DNA of 64,000 nucleotides from Polycyclovorans algicola TG408 (GCF_000711245.1 NZ_JOMH01000001.1:924830-988829), one strand, 5' to 3'. Shown: positions 53,953-63,749, counted from the first letter of the stretch. Notes: a model not told the origin generated them from the sequence alone. Program-made: numbers and translations.

Positions 53953-54787
53953 GCGGCGCGAAACCTTCGGGGCGCTGTGTGTCTACGGCGGCGTACTGCT
54001 GGTCGCCGCGCCGATGGTCTGGTTGCTGTGGGACGTGCTGGGGCAGGGCTTGCCGCATTTGAGCCCCGCCTATCTCAGCGGCGCGCCGCTGGATGCCGGA
54101 CGCGCCGGCGGCATCTTCCCGATCCTGGTTTCAACGCTGATGATCCTGGCCGTCTGCATGGCGGTCAGCCTGCCGCTGGGGCTGGGCACGGCGCTGTGGC
54201 TGACCACGTTCACCCGTCGGGGCGGCGTCGCCGGACGTTGGGTGCGGCGGTTGCTGGACGTGCTGGCGGGCGTGCCCTCCATCGTTTTCGGCCTGTTCGG
54301 CAATGCCTTTTTTGCTGTGACCTTGGGGCTGGGCTTTTCCATTCTCTCGGGGGGGCTGACCCTGGCCTGCATGGTGTTGCCGATTCTGGTCCGCACCGCC
54401 GAAGAAGCGTTTTCGGCGGTCCCCGACGAGTTGCGCTTGGCGGCCGAGGCCTTGTCGTTGTCTCACAGCCGTGTGGTCACGCGCCTGCTGCTGCCGGTGG
54501 CCCTGCCGGGGGTGATGGCTGGCTTCGTACTGGGCGTGGGCCGGGCAATTGCCGAAACCGCCGCGCTGATTTTCACCAGCGGCTACGCCGACCGCCTGCC
54601 CGGCTCGGTGTGGGATTCGGGCCGCGCGCTGTCGGTGCACATCTACGACCTGGCGATGAATGTCTCGGGTGGTGAAGAGCGGGCTTACGCCGCCGCCAGC
54701 ACCCTGATGTTGCTGCTGCTGCTGATCAACGCCGTGTTTTTGTCCCTTGCGGCGTCTTGGCGACGCCGCGCACTGAGGCTGGCGTGA
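53939..54787 (+). CDS. pstA: Phosphate ABC transporter permease PstA
   Basis: A 282-residue permease with six predicted helices. Features include GGIFPILVSTLMILAVCMAV (about 55), LDVLAGVPSIVFGLFGNAFF (about 102), RLAAEALSLSHSRVVTRLLLP (about 163, EAA loop) and GRAIAETAALIFTSGYADRLP. Coupled to pstC and, through a TGATG one-base overlap, to pstB. Confidence 0.93.
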   Translation: MSRSERRETFGALCVYGGVLLVAAPMVWLLWDVLGQGLPHLSPAYLSGAPLDAGRAGGIFPILVSTLMILAVCMAVSLPLGLGTALWLTTFTRRGGVAGRWVRRLLDVLAGVPSIVFGLFGNAFFAVTLGLGFSILSGGLTLACMVLPILVRTAEEAFSAVPDELRLAAEALSLSHSRVVTRLLLPVALPGVMAGFVLGVGRAIAETAALIFTSGYADRLPGSVWDSGRALSVHIYDLAMNVSGGEERAYAAASTLMLLLLLINAVFLSLAASWRRRALRLA

Positions 54788-55554
54788 TGGCGCCTCCGGT
54801 CTTCGAGCTTGAACAGGTGGGCGTGGCGTATCACGGACGCCCGGTGCTGGCGGCGGTGAGCCTGACGGTGGCGCCGCGGGCGATCACCGCGTTCATTGGC
54901 CCCAGCGGCTGCGGCAAGTCCAGCCTGCTGGCGTGCCTGAATCGTCTCAATGACGGGGTCGCCGGCTGCCGGGTCAGCGGCGGCATCCGCTTCAACGGCG
55001 ACGACCTTTACGCCCGCGAGGTGGACCTGACCGCCCTGCGGCGGCGCGTGGGGCTGATTTTTCAGAAGCCCACGCCGTTCCCGCTAAGCATCCGCCGCAA
55101 TCTGGAATTGCCACTGCTGGAGGTGCACCTGCCACGTGCCGAGCGGCAGGCGGTGATCGAGCGCGTGCTGCGCGATGTGGGCCTGTGGGACGAAGTGCGG
55201 CATCGGCTTGATGCCTCCGCGCTGGCGCTCTCCGGTGGGCAGCAGCAGCGGCTGTGCATTGCCCGCGCGCTGACCCTGTCGCCCGAGGTGCTGCTGATGG
55301 ACGAGCCGTGCAGCGCGCTGGACCCGCTGGCCAGCGCCGTGGTCGAAGATCTAATCGTGCGCCTCAAAGACCGATACACCGTGGTCATCGTCACCCACAA
55401 CCTGCAACAGGCGCGGCGCATCGCGGACGTGACCGGCGTGTTCTGGACCGAGGCGGGCGTCGGACAACTGGTTGAATTCGGTGTCACTGCCGAGGTGTTC
55501 GCGCGCCCGCAAGACCCGCGCGCGGCGGCCTATGTGCAGGGCTTGCGGGGTTGA
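54787..55554 (+). CDS. pstB: Phosphate ABC transporter ATP-binding protein PstB
   Basis: A 255-residue ABC ATPase. Walker A FIGPSGCGKSSLLACLNRLND (about 36-56, with the PstB-typical CLNR), Q-loop IFQKPTPFP, signature ALSGGQQQRLCIARAL and Walker B VLLMDEPCSALDP are all present, with the switch His in VIVTHNLQQARR. It ends the Pst set; phoU and phoBR are not in this window. Confidence 0.95.
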   Translation: MAPPVFELEQVGVAYHGRPVLAAVSLTVAPRAITAFIGPSGCGKSSLLACLNRLNDGVAGCRVSGGIRFNGDDLYAREVDLTALRRRVGLIFQKPTPFPLSIRRNLELPLLEVHLPRAERQAVIERVLRDVGLWDEVRHRLDASALALSGGQQQRLCIARALTLSPEVLLMDEPCSALDPLASAVVEDLIVRLKDRYTVVIVTHNLQQARRIADVTGVFWTEAGVGQLVEFGVTAEVFARPQDPRAAAYVQGLRG

Positions 55555-55671
55555 TCGTCGCGGTCTTCATGCGGCGACGCGCCCGCCGAGCCCGTCGTTG
55601 CCCGGCGGACGTCTTGCCTGACTGCGCCTCCGCCGCCATGCTCGCCACCCTTTACCGGCCGTGTGCCCGTC

Positions 55672-55860
55672 ATGCTCGAAGAAAAAGCCGTCACTTGCCC
55701 CTACTGCTGGGAGACCATTCACATCGATCTGGACCTGTCCGGCGGCAGCGCCGAGTACACCGAGGATTGTCACGTGTGCTGCCGGCCGATTCTGGTAATG
55801 CTGCGCGTTGACGAGGGCAGCGGCGCGTTTCGCGTCGACGTGCGGGCCGAGAACGAATGA
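55672..55860 (+). CDS. CPXCG motif-containing cysteine-rich protein
   Basis: A 62-residue protein with CPYCWETIHI and CHVCCRPILV, giving two Cys-x2-Cys pairs that should hold zinc in a rubredoxin-like knuckle. The function is unknown. GTG 55663 is an alternative start. Its stop overlaps the ABC exporter start by four bases, so the two are coupled. Confidence 0.85.
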   Translation: MLEEKAVTCPYCWETIHIDLDLSGGSAEYTEDCHVCCRPILVMLRVDEGSGAFRVDVRAENE

Positions 55861-57626
55861 CTGAAACCGCCGAATTACCTGCACCCGTCGCGCGGCGTCG
55901 CCTGCGCTCGCTGAGCGGCCTGCTGCCGTTTCTGGCGCCGTATCGACGGCAGTTGGTGCTGGCGCTGGTGTTGTTGGTGCTCGCCAGCCTGGCCATGCTG
56001 GCGGCGCCGCTGGCGGTGCGCGACCTGATTGACCACGGCTTCGAGCCCGGCGCGGCCATCCACCGCTATTTCGTGGCGCTATTCGCGCTGGCGGTGTTCG
56101 CCGGGACGATGATGGCGGCGCGGTTTTACATGGTCAGCTGGCTGGGCGAGCGGGTCACCGCCGACCTGCGCGGGGCCGTCTATCGCCGCATGTTGGCGCA
56201 GTCGCCCGGCTACTTTGAAACCACGCAGACCGGCGAAGTGCTGTCACGCTTGACCGCCGACACCACGGTGATCCAGACGGTCGTGGGCTCGTCGATGTCG
56301 ATGGGGCTGCGCAGCGTGGCCCAGTTTGTCGGCGGCATGGTGATGCTGGCGGTGACCAGCCTGACGTTGTTCGCGGTCACGCTCGCACTGCTGGTGGCGG
56401 TGATGCTGCCCATCGTGCTGGTCAGCCGTCAGGTGCGGCGCCTGTCACGCGAGTCGCAGGACCGTGTCGCCGACACGGCGGCGGTCGCGGCCGAAATGCT
56501 CAACGCCATCCCCACCGTGCAGGCGTTCACCCAGGAAATTTTCGAGGCCGAACGCTTCGAGCGCGGCGTGGGTCGCAGCTTTGCCACCGCCATGCAGCGC
56601 ACCCGGCTGCGCGCGATCATGACCGCCAGCATCATCGGCGGCGTGTTCGGTGCCATCGTCTTCGTGCTGTGGTTGGGCGCCCAGGCGGTGATCGACGGCA
56701 GCATGACCGCCGGCCAACTGGCGTCGTTCGTGCTTTACGCGATGATCACGGCGGGTGCGGTGGGCGTGATCGCCGAAGTCTGGGGCGAGGTGCTGCGCGC
56801 GGCAGGCGCCACCGAACGGCTCATGGAACTGCTGGTCGCCGAGCCCGACATTCGCGCGCCCGCCCTGGCCGAGGCCTTGCCGCAACAGGCGCAGGCCGAG
56901 GTGGTGTTCGACGCGGTGCGCTTTGCCTATCCGTCACGGCCCGACACCCCGGCGCTGAATGACTTGAATCTGGTCATCCGGCCCGGCGAAACGGTGGCGC
57001 TGGTCGGCCCCAGCGGTGCGGGCAAAACCACAGTGTTTCAACTGCTGCTGCGCTATTTCGACGTGACCGGCGGCGCCATCCGTTTCAACGGCGTCGACCT
57101 GCGCGCGCTGGACCCGCGGGAACTGCGCGCCCGTATCGGCATCGTGCCGCAGGACGCGGTGATCTTCTCGGGCAGCGCGCTCGACAACATTCGTTACGGT
57201 CGTGCCGAGGCAACCGATGACGAGGTCAAGGCCGCCGCGCGGCTGGCGCAGGCCGATGAGTTCATTGCCCGCCTGCCGCTGGGCTACGAAACGTTTGTCG
57301 GCGAGCGCGGGCTGCGGCTGTCCGGCGGCCAGCGGCAACGTATCGCCATTGCCCGCGCCATCCTCCGTGACCCGCCGCTGTTGCTGCTGGATGAAGCAAC
57401 CAGCGCGCTGGATGCCGAAAGCGAAGCCCTGGTCCAGCAGGGCCTGGCTGCCGCCATGCAGCACCGCACCACGCTGGTGATTGCGCATCGTCTCGCCACG
57501 GTGCGCAAGGCGGATCGCATCGTGGTGCTCGACGGCGGGCGCATTGTTGAGATCGGCACGCCCGCCGAGTTGATGCAGCAGGGCGGGCTTTATGCTCGGT
57601 TGGCGTCGTTGCAAGTGATGGCCTGA
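55857..57626 (+). CDS. MsbA-related ABC exporter (fused permease-ATPase)
   Basis: A 589-residue half-transporter. The six-helix ABC exporter domain covers about 15-310 (LAPYRRQLVLALVLLVLAS; GYFETTQTGEVLSRLTADT). The ATPase covers about 345-589 with Walker A LVGPSGAGKTTVFQLLLRYF, signature LSGGQRQRIAIARAIL, Walker B LLLLDEATSALD and switch IAHRLATV. It matches the MsbA-related subfamily (TIGR02204). Lipid or drug export across the inner membrane is likely; the substrate is not established. A coupled CPXCG gene precedes it and a palindromic repeat follows 30 bp after the stop. Confidence 0.92.
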   Translation: MTETAELPAPVARRRLRSLSGLLPFLAPYRRQLVLALVLLVLASLAMLAAPLAVRDLIDHGFEPGAAIHRYFVALFALAVFAGTMMAARFYMVSWLGERVTADLRGAVYRRMLAQSPGYFETTQTGEVLSRLTADTTVIQTVVGSSMSMGLRSVAQFVGGMVMLAVTSLTLFAVTLALLVAVMLPIVLVSRQVRRLSRESQDRVADTAAVAAEMLNAIPTVQAFTQEIFEAERFERGVGRSFATAMQRTRLRAIMTASIIGGVFGAIVFVLWLGAQAVIDGSMTAGQLASFVLYAMITAGAVGVIAEVWGEVLRAAGATERLMELLVAEPDIRAPALAEALPQQAQAEVVFDAVRFAYPSRPDTPALNDLNLVIRPGETVALVGPSGAGKTTVFQLLLRYFDVTGGAIRFNGVDLRALDPRELRARIGIVPQDAVIFSGSALDNIRYGRAEATDDEVKAAARLAQADEFIARLPLGYETFVGERGLRLSGGQRQRIAIARAILRDPPLLLLDEATSALDAESEALVQQGLAAAMQHRTTLVIAHRLATVRKADRIVVLDGGRIVEIGTPAELMQQGGLYARLASLQVMA

Positions 57627-57656
57627 GGGCCTTTGGGTTGCAACGCCCTCACCGCG

Positions 57657-58170
57657 CTTTAATGGGCCTGTCGGCCGGGATTGCCCCCGGCGGGGCAGTT
57701 ACTTTTCTTGCACCAAGAAAAGTAACCAAAAGAAGGTGCCCTACTGCCCAGCCCCGCTGACGCGGGGTGCCCTGCGCTTCTCGCAGCGGAGGGGCCTCAC
57801 GGAACTCGCTGCGCTGCGCTTGCTCAGACAACCGTGAGGCTGATCCCTCCGCTGCTGCGATGCTCGGCCCGGCAGAAGGGGGATGGAACAGCGAGAAGCC
57901 AAAGCAACAGCAGGGCGTCGCTTTGGCTTTTCTGCTTTTGACTCACCACCCCCGTCGGCTCCGGCCGAGCATCGCAGCGGCAGGCGATAAAGGATTGCGC
58001 TTGTTTGAGCGAAGCGAGTTGCGCAAGCCCGCCTGTCGCGAGAAGCACAGGGGACTTTTGGGCGACGCCCAAAAGCCGGAACGTAGGGCGCCCTCTTTTG
58101 CTTACTTTTCTGGGCGACAGAAAAGTAAGTGCCCCGCCGGGGGCAGTCCCGGCCAACAGACCCGTCAAAA
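57657..58170. repeat. Long imperfect-palindrome element, copy B
   Basis: A 514-bp intergenic element between the ABC exporter and the amt gene, in inverted orientation relative to copy A at 46933-47415. The termini, the arm-type order and the nested hairpins agree with copy A read on the other strand. The centre is near 57912 (AAGCCAAAGC at 57896-57905 pairs with 57920-57929). Other stems are 57699-57725, 57796-57802 with 57832-57838, and 58102-58128. Outer GGGTTG/GGGTTTCAATG motifs at 57635 and 58192 may extend the boundary. No credible gene lies in 57627-58270. Confidence 0.85.
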
Positions 58171-58270
58171 CGCGGTGCGGGCATTGAAACCCAAACCGGC
58201 AAAGTCCCCCCGAATCATCAAGTGAGCGGTGAGGGTTTTGAACCAACCCTCACCGCCCCGCCAGGAACCC

Positions 58271-59560
58271 TTAGAGGTCGTACCCGCGCTCGTTGTGCGA
58301 CACCTGATCGAGCCCCACCAGCTCTTCATCGCCAGTCACCCGCAGACCCCCGGTAAACACGCTGATCAGCTTGAACAGCACGAAGGTGACCCCAGCGGTG
58401 TAGGCGGCGGTGGCCAGCACGCCAATGGTCTGCACGCTCATCTGCGAGCCCATCGCCATGCCCTCGGCGTAGCCCGGACCGCTGAACACGCCCAGTGCGT
58501 CCGAGGCGAAGATGCCCGCCGCCAGGGTGCCGAGAATGCCGCCGACGCCGTGCACCGGAAAGACGTCCAGCGAGTCGTCGATCTTCAGCACGCGCTTGAG
58601 GATGTTGGTCATGGCGAAGCAGACCACGCCCGCGGTCAGGCCGATCAGTATCGCGCCGCCGGGGCCGACAAAGCCCGACGCCGGGGTGATGGTGCCGAGA
58701 CCGGCGACCATGCCGGTGACCGTGCCCAGTGCCGAGGGCTTGCCGTAGCGCTTCCACTCCGCCACCGACCACGCCAGCGCGCCTGCGGCGGCGGAAATGT
58801 GCGTGACCAAGATGGCCATGGCGGCGTTGCCGCCGGAGCTCAGCGCCGAGCCGCCGTTGAAGCCGAACCAGCCCACCCACAGCATCGCCGCGCCAGTGAC
58901 GGTCATGGTCATGTTGTGCGGCAGCATCGGCGTGGTTTGAAAGCCGCGACGCGGCCCCAGCACCATGGCCGCGACCAGCGCCGCAACCCCGGCGGTGACG
59001 TGGACCACGGTGCCGCCGGCGAAGTCGAGCAGGCCCATCTTGAACAGCCAGCCTTCGCTGGCCCACACCCAATGGGTGATGGGGATGTACACCGCCAGCA
59101 GCCACAGCGCCGAGAACCAGAGCATCGCCGAGAACTTGATGCGTTCTGCAAAGCCGCCGACCACCAGCGCCGGGGTGATGACGGCAAAGGTCATCTGGAA
59201 CATCGCAAACAGTGATTCGGGAATGGTGCCGCTGAGCGTGTCCTCGCCGATGCCGGATAACATGACCCGCGACAGATCACCGATGAACCCGTTGCCGCCG
59301 CTGAACGCGAGGCTGTAGCCGACCGTGACCCAGATGATCGTCGACAGGCAGCAGATGACGAAGCACTGCATCAGCACCGACAGCACGTTTTTGGTGCGCA
59401 CCAGGCCGCCGTAGAACAGCGCCAGGCCCGGCAGGGTCATGAACAGCACCAGCGCGGTGGCGGTCATGATCCATGCGGTGTCGCCGGTGTCCAGGCCGAC
59501 AGATGCCCACGCCGACAGCGGCAGGGCCAGCAGGCCCGCCAATCCCAAAAGTCTCCGCAT
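58271..59560 (-). CDS. amt: Ammonium transporter Amt
   Basis: A 429-residue inner membrane ammonium channel with a cleaved signal-like N-terminus (ending AWAS) and eleven predicted helices. Amt marks are LPGLALFYGGLVRTKNVLS (about 42), the pore histidine pair in GGTVVHVTAGVAAL (about 180) and FPVHGVGGILGTLA (about 336), and AGLGTITPASGFVGP. No glnK gene is adjacent, which is unusual for proteobacterial amtB. Start ATG 59560; divergent from yaeQ. Confidence 0.95.
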   Translation of the reverse strand: MRRLLGLAGLLALPLSAWASVGLDTGDTAWIMTATALVLFMTLPGLALFYGGLVRTKNVLSVLMQCFVICCLSTIIWVTVGYSLAFSGGNGFIGDLSRVMLSGIGEDTLSGTIPESLFAMFQMTFAVITPALVVGGFAERIKFSAMLWFSALWLLAVYIPITHWVWASEGWLFKMGLLDFAGGTVVHVTAGVAALVAAMVLGPRRGFQTTPMLPHNMTMTVTGAAMLWVGWFGFNGGSALSSGGNAAMAILVTHISAAAGALAWSVAEWKRYGKPSALGTVTGMVAGLGTITPASGFVGPGGAILIGLTAGVVCFAMTNILKRVLKIDDSLDVFPVHGVGGILGTLAAGIFASDALGVFSGPGYAEGMAMGSQMSVQTIGVLATAAYTAGVTFVLFKLISVFTGGLRVTGDEELVGLDQVSHNERGYDL

Positions 59561-59707
59561 GGCCTGAGTTCTCCCGGTGGCCGTCAAGAATCGGGCAGGT
59601 TGCGCCCTGCTCCGGTGCGCATCGTGTCCGCAAATGGTGCAGAAGAAAAGGGGTCCATGTATTGCGTCGGTGCGTCGGGCCGTGCCGCGTCACCGCATAA
59701 TGTGCGC

Positions 59708-60250
59708 ATGGCCCTGACCGCAACGCTGTATCACCTGACCTTGCAGCTCGCCGACATGGATCGCGAGGTCTATGCCGATCTGGCGCTGCGCGTCGCTCAG
59801 CAGCCCTCCGAAACGGCCGAGTTCATGTTGGTGCGGGTGCTGGCCTACGCGCTGGAATACGAGGAAGGCATCGCCTTCACCGAAGGCGTGGCGGCAGTGG
59901 ACCAACCTGCGGTCTGGGTGCGCGACCTCACAGGCCAGGTCACGGCATGGATCGAGGTCGGCGCCCCCGACGCCGAGCGCGTCCATCGCGGCAGCAAGCT
60001 GGCTGGACGCGCGGCGGTGTACAGCCATCGTGACCCGCGCACCCTGCTGGCGACCTATGCGACCAGCAAGATTCACCGGGCTGCCGAGGTGCCGGTGTAC
60101 TCGTTTGATCGGGATTTTCTGATTCAGGCCGCCGCAAAAATCCAGCGACGTTCCAAGCTGGCGCTGACCGTCACCGAGCGGCAGATTTATCTGGACATTG
60201 ACGGGCAGGACCTGACGACCCCCATCCACCAGGCTTCAGCAGCGGGCTGA
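59708..60250 (+). CDS. yaeQ: YaeQ family protein
   Basis: A 180-residue PD-(D/E)xK nuclease-fold protein of the YaeQ family. Conserved segments are ATLYHLTLQLADMDREVY (start), ETAEFMLVRVLAYALEYEEG (about 36), WIEVGAPDAERVHRGSK (about 80) and VPVYSFD. The molecular role is unknown; E. coli YaeQ was once proposed to affect RfaH. It converges on dbpA, only 2 bp separating the stops. Confidence 0.93.
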   Translation: MALTATLYHLTLQLADMDREVYADLALRVAQQPSETAEFMLVRVLAYALEYEEGIAFTEGVAAVDQPAVWVRDLTGQVTAWIEVGAPDAERVHRGSKLAGRAAVYSHRDPRTLLATYATSKIHRAAEVPVYSFDRDFLIQAAAKIQRRSKLALTVTERQIYLDIDGQDLTTPIHQASAAG

Positions 60251-60252
60251 GA

Positions 60253-61629
60253 TCAGTCGATTGGCCGCACGCGAAATTTCTTGCCCTTGATCTTGCCGTC
60301 GCGCAGCCGCTTCAGCGCCTCGGCCGCGACGGCCTTGTCGATGGCGACATAAGTGCGCGTGTCGTAAGTGTTGATCTTGCCGACGGCCTCTTTGGCCAGC
60401 CCAGCGTCGCCGGTCAGTGCGCCCAGCAGATCGCCAGGACGCAGCTTGTCGGCGCGGCCACCATCGATGCACAAGGTGACCACGGTCGGCGCGACGGGCC
60501 GGTCGGCGCTGAACGCCGTCAGCTTTTCGACCTTCAGCGGCTCGCCAAGACGTTCCTCAATAGCGAACAGGCGGCTGCGCTCGCGGGTGGTGAACAGGTG
60601 CAGCGCCAGCCCCGACTCGCCCGCGCGCGCGGTGCGGCCCACCCGGTGCAGGTGCACGTCGGCGTCGGTCGGCAGTTCGTAGCTGATGACGGCGGCAAGT
60701 TGTTTGATGTCAAGCCCGCGCGCGGCGATGTCGGTGGCCACCAGAATCCGGGCGCTGCCGTTGGCGAAGCGCACCAGCACTTCGTCACGGTCGCGCTGGT
60801 CAACGTCGCCGTGCAGGCCGAGCACTGAAAAGCCGCGTGCAGCGAGCGCCGACTCGACGGCTTTGGCATCGTTCTTGGTGTAGCAAAAAATCAGAGCTGA
60901 AGCGGGCTTTTGCGTGCTGAGCAGATGTGCCAGCGCATCCACGCGCGTTTCGGGCGTGATCTCGTAAAAGGTCTGCGTGAGGCTGGCGACAGCGGGCGCG
61001 GTGTCGATCGTGACCTCCAGCGCATCGCGTTGCAGTACGCGGCTGAGGTCGCGCACGGCGGCGGGAAAGGTCGCCGAGAAGAACAAGGTCTGGCGTGACT
61101 TCGGCGTGAGCTTGACGATGGCGCGGCTGGCGGCTTCGAAGTCTTCGCCGAGCATGCGGTCGGCCTCGTCCAGCACCAGCACCTTGAGCGCATCCAGAGT
61201 CAGCGTGCCCTGGTCGAGATGCTCCTGCACCCGGCCGGCCATGCCGACGATGATGTGCGGGTCGTGCTCCAGCGACGCGATCTGCGGGCGCTGATTAATG
61301 CCGCCGCTGAGCACGGTCAGCTTGATGTTGGGCAGGGCGCGGGCGAGGCGGCGAATCTCTTTGGCGATCTGGTCGGCGAGTTCACGCGTCGGGCACAGCA
61401 CAAGGGCCTGGGTGCGTTGCAGCTCGGGGTCGATGCGCGCCAGCAGCGCCAGCCCGTAGGCGGCGGTTTTGCCGGTGCCGGTACGGGCTTGGCCCATAAC
61501 GTCACGCCCCGCCAGCATTGGCGGCAGGCTTTTGGCCTGGATGGGTGTGGCCGTGGTGTAGTTCAGCCAGGCCAGCGCCTCTTGCAGAGGGGCGGGCAGG
61601 GGCAGGTCAGTGAAGGGGGTGGGGTCCAC
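60253..61629 (-). CDS. dbpA: ATP-dependent RNA helicase DbpA
   Basis: A 458-residue DEAD-box helicase. Q motif [10 protein letters not shown], Walker [26 protein letters not shown] in [14 protein letters not shown] in FFSATFP, and [10 protein letters not shown] are present. The C-terminal ~80 residues ([27 protein letters not shown]) form the DbpA RNA-binding domain that targets helicase to 23S rRNA hairpin 92 during large-subunit maturation. GTG 61629 gives the family's N-terminus; ATG 61704 would lengthen it by 25 residues and run close to the mdh promoter. Confidence 0.95.
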   Translation of the reverse strand: MDPTPFTDLPLPAPLQEALAWLNYTTATPIQAKSLPPMLAGRDVMGQARTGTGKTAAYGLALLARIDPELQRTQALVLCPTRELADQIAKEIRRLARALPNIKLTVLSGGINQRPQIASLEHDPHIIVGMAGRVQEHLDQGTLTLDALKVLVLDEADRMLGEDFEAASRAIVKLTPKSRQTLFFSATFPAAVRDLSRVLQRDALEVTIDTAPAVASLTQTFYEITPETRVDALAHLLSTQKPASALIFCYTKNDAKAVESALAARGFSVLGLHGDVDQRDRDEVLVRFANGSARILVATDIAARGLDIKQLAAVISYELPTDADVHLHRVGRTARAGESGLALHLFTTRERSRLFAIEERLGEPLKVEKLTAFSADRPVAPTVVTLCIDGGRADKLRPGDLLGALTGDAGLAKEAVGKINTYDTRTYVAIDKAVAAEALKRLRDGKIKGKKFRVRPID

Positions 61630-61760
61630 GCGGGGTCCAAAAACAGGCAGGACCGCGCAGTGTGCGGCCTTTGCCGCGCCGCCGCGCGGGGGCTGGCGGC
61701 CCATGCGCTAAAATGCGCGTCCTTTCCACCCCTCGCTTGATGATTTGGGAGTTCTTTGAG

Positions 61761-62738
61761 ATGAAAAAACCCGTGCGCGTCGCCATTACTGGCGCAGCAG
61801 GACAGATTGCTTACTCGTTGATTTTCCGCATCGCCGCTGGCGACATGCTGGGCAAAGATCAGCCCGTCATCCTGCAATTGCTCGACATCCCGCAGGGCAT
61901 GGAAAAGCTCCAGGGCACGGTGATGGAAGTGGATGACTGCGCCTTCCCACTGGTGCACGAGATCGTTGCCACCGATGACCCCAACGTGGCCTTTGACGGC
62001 ACCGATTACGCGCTGCTGGTCGGCGCCCGTCCGCGCGGCCCCGGCATGGAGCGCAAGGACCTGCTCACCGCCAACGCCGCGATCTTCTCGGTGCAGGGCA
62101 AGGCGATTGATGCCAAGGCCAGCCGCGACGTGCGCGTGCTGGTGGTCGGTAACCCCGCCAACACCAACTCGCTGATCGCGCTCAGCAACGCCAAGAGCCT
62201 CGATCCCAAGCAGTTCACCGCCATGATGCGTCTCGACCACAACCGCGCCATGAGTCAGCTGGCCGCCAAGACCGCAGCGCACAGCACCGACGTTGAGAAG
62301 CTGATCGTCTGGGGCAACCACTCCGCGACCCAGGTGCCGGACATCACCCACACCACCGTCAAGGGCAAGGCCGCGACCGGCCTCGTCGATGAAAGCTGGC
62401 TGACCGGTGACTTCATCCCCACCGTGCAGCAGCGCGGCGCGGCCATCATCAAGGCGCGTGGTGCGTCATCGGCTGCCTCGGCCGCGTCGGCTGCGGTCGA
62501 TCACATGCGCGACTGGGCGCTGGGCACCAATGGCAAGTGGGTGACCATGGGCATCCCGTCGGATGGCAGCTACGGCATCCAGCCGGGCATCCAGTTCGGT
62601 TATCCGGTGACCTGCAAGAACGGCCAGTACGAGATCGTCCAGGGTCTCGACGTGCCGGCGGCCGTGCAGACCCGCATCGACGCCACCGAGAAAGAACTGC
62701 GCGACGAGCGCGCGGCCATCGAAGATCTGCTCAAGTAA
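61761..62738 (+). CDS. mdh: Malate dehydrogenase
   Basis: A 325-residue NAD-dependent malate dehydrogenase of the cytosolic-like type (as in Pseudomonas/Xanthomonas, unlike the E. coli form). [19 protein letters not shown] (about 6), [17 protein letters not shown] (about 90), [13 protein letters not shown] (about 155) and the catalytic His in [14 protein letters not shown] (about 183) are diagnostic. GGGAG precedes the ATG. A TAAAAT -10-like element is at 61708-61713. It supplies oxaloacetate in the TCA cycle; a hairpin terminator follows. Confidence 0.97.
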   Translation: MKKPVRVAITGAAGQIAYSLIFRIAAGDMLGKDQPVILQLLDIPQGMEKLQGTVMEVDDCAFPLVHEIVATDDPNVAFDGTDYALLVGARPRGPGMERKDLLTANAAIFSVQGKAIDAKASRDVRVLVVGNPANTNSLIALSNAKSLDPKQFTAMMRLDHNRAMSQLAAKTAAHSTDVEKLIVWGNHSATQVPDITHTTVKGKAATGLVDESWLTGDFIPTVQQRGAAIIKARGASSAASAASAAVDHMRDWALGTNGKWVTMGIPSDGSYGIQPGIQFGYPVTCKNGQYEIVQGLDVPAAVQTRIDATEKELRDERAAIEDLLK

Positions 62739-62764
62739 GGGCATTCAATCGCCATCGTTGTGAC

Positions 62765-62786
62765 AAGCCCGCCACCTGGCGGGCTT
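62765..62786 (+). terminator. Likely terminator after mdh
   Basis: Perfect 10-bp stem AAGCCCGCCA-CC-TGGCGGGCTT, followed by ATCATTT and not a pure T-run. It is 26 bp after the mdh stop and just before the CorA-like gene. Termination may be partial. Confidence 0.75.
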
Positions 62787-62798
62787 ATCATTTGCGCC

Positions 62799-63749
62799 AT
62801 GCAAATTCTTCATTTCGCGCCGAACGCCGCGCCGGTCCCGATGACCGACCTGCCCTTGCCGGTGACGGACGGCTACGCCTGGGTCGACCTTGATCGTGAT
62901 CGGGCGCAGGGCTGGGTCGAGCGCCTGCAAGTGGCGGTTGACCCGCAGCATCTTTCCGACAGCCTCAACGCCGTCCACCCGAGCTTTTTTGACGGCACGC
63001 CGGACTACGACATGCTGATTCTCGCCGGCCTTGGCCCCGGCGATGTCGCGCTGCCGCTGTGTACACGCACCGCCGCATTCTTCATCTTCGAGCGCTTGCT
63101 GGTGACGGTGCGCGCTGGCGATGCCCCGAGCTTCATCCTCACTCACGCGCGGCTGGCCGACGGGCGCCTGCCGGCGCCTGCATCGCCATTGGATTTGGCA
63201 CACCAGATTCTCGATGCCATGGTGGATCGGTTTCTGGCCGTGCGTGATCCGCTGGACCTGCATGTCAACCAGATGCAGGACGACCTGCTTGATCCGGACA
63301 ACGGCATTAACGACTGGCGGAAGTTGCTCGAAGGCCGTCGTGAAGTTCGCCGTCTCGAAGCCCTGTGCACCAACCAGTTGGAGGCGGTCGACGCCTTTCG
63401 GCGCGGCACCCGCGCGCCCTGGTCGCCCGAGCAGTCAGTGGGCTTTCGCGACCTCACCGAGCACATTGGCCGGGTGTTGGCGCACGCCAGCAACCTTGAG
63501 CGCGACCTTGAAGCCGCCGTGCAGTTGCACTTTGCCGTGGCCACCGAGCGGACCAACCGCGTGGTGCAGACGCTCACGGTGATTTCCGCCATCTTTTTCC
63601 CGCTGACGCTGATCACCGGCATCTACGGGATGAACTTTGACCACATGCCCGAGCTGGGATGGCGCCTCGGCTACTTTGGCCTGCTGGGCCTGCTGGCGGC
63701 GATTGGCCTCGGCCTGCTCCTGCTGTTCAAGCGGCGGGGCTATTTCTGA
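62799..63749 (+). CDS. CorA/ZntB-family divalent metal transporter
   Basis: A 316-residue protein with a long cytoplasmic N-domain (about 1-250) and two C-terminal membrane helices. The pore signature YGMNFDHMPEL (about 282) follows the first helix (LTVISAIFFPLTLITGI), and the last helix is followed by a basic tail (KRRGYF). It transports Mg2+ or another divalent ion; the MPEL loop matches the CorA family, but ion choice cannot be read. The stop overlaps the next start (TGATG). Confidence 0.9.
   Translation: MQILHFAPNAAPVPMTDLPLPVTDGYAWVDLDRDRAQGWVERLQVAVDPQHLSDSLNAVHPSFFDGTPDYDMLILAGLGPGDVALPLCTRTAAFFIFERLLVTVRAGDAPSFILTHARLADGRLPAPASPLDLAHQILDAMVDRFLAVRDPLDLHVNQMQDDLLDPDNGINDWRKLLEGRREVRRLEALCTNQLEAVDAFRRGTRAPWSPEQSVGFRDLTEHIGRVLAHASNLERDLEAAVQLHFAVATERTNRVVQTLTVISAIFFPLTLITGIYGMNFDHMPELGWRLGYFGLLGLLAAIGLGLLLLFKRRGYF

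Noticed and set aside
46933-58170. The two elements as insertion sequences with a transposase
   Set aside because: Neither copy has room for or shows a transposase, and clear target-site duplications were not found by eye.
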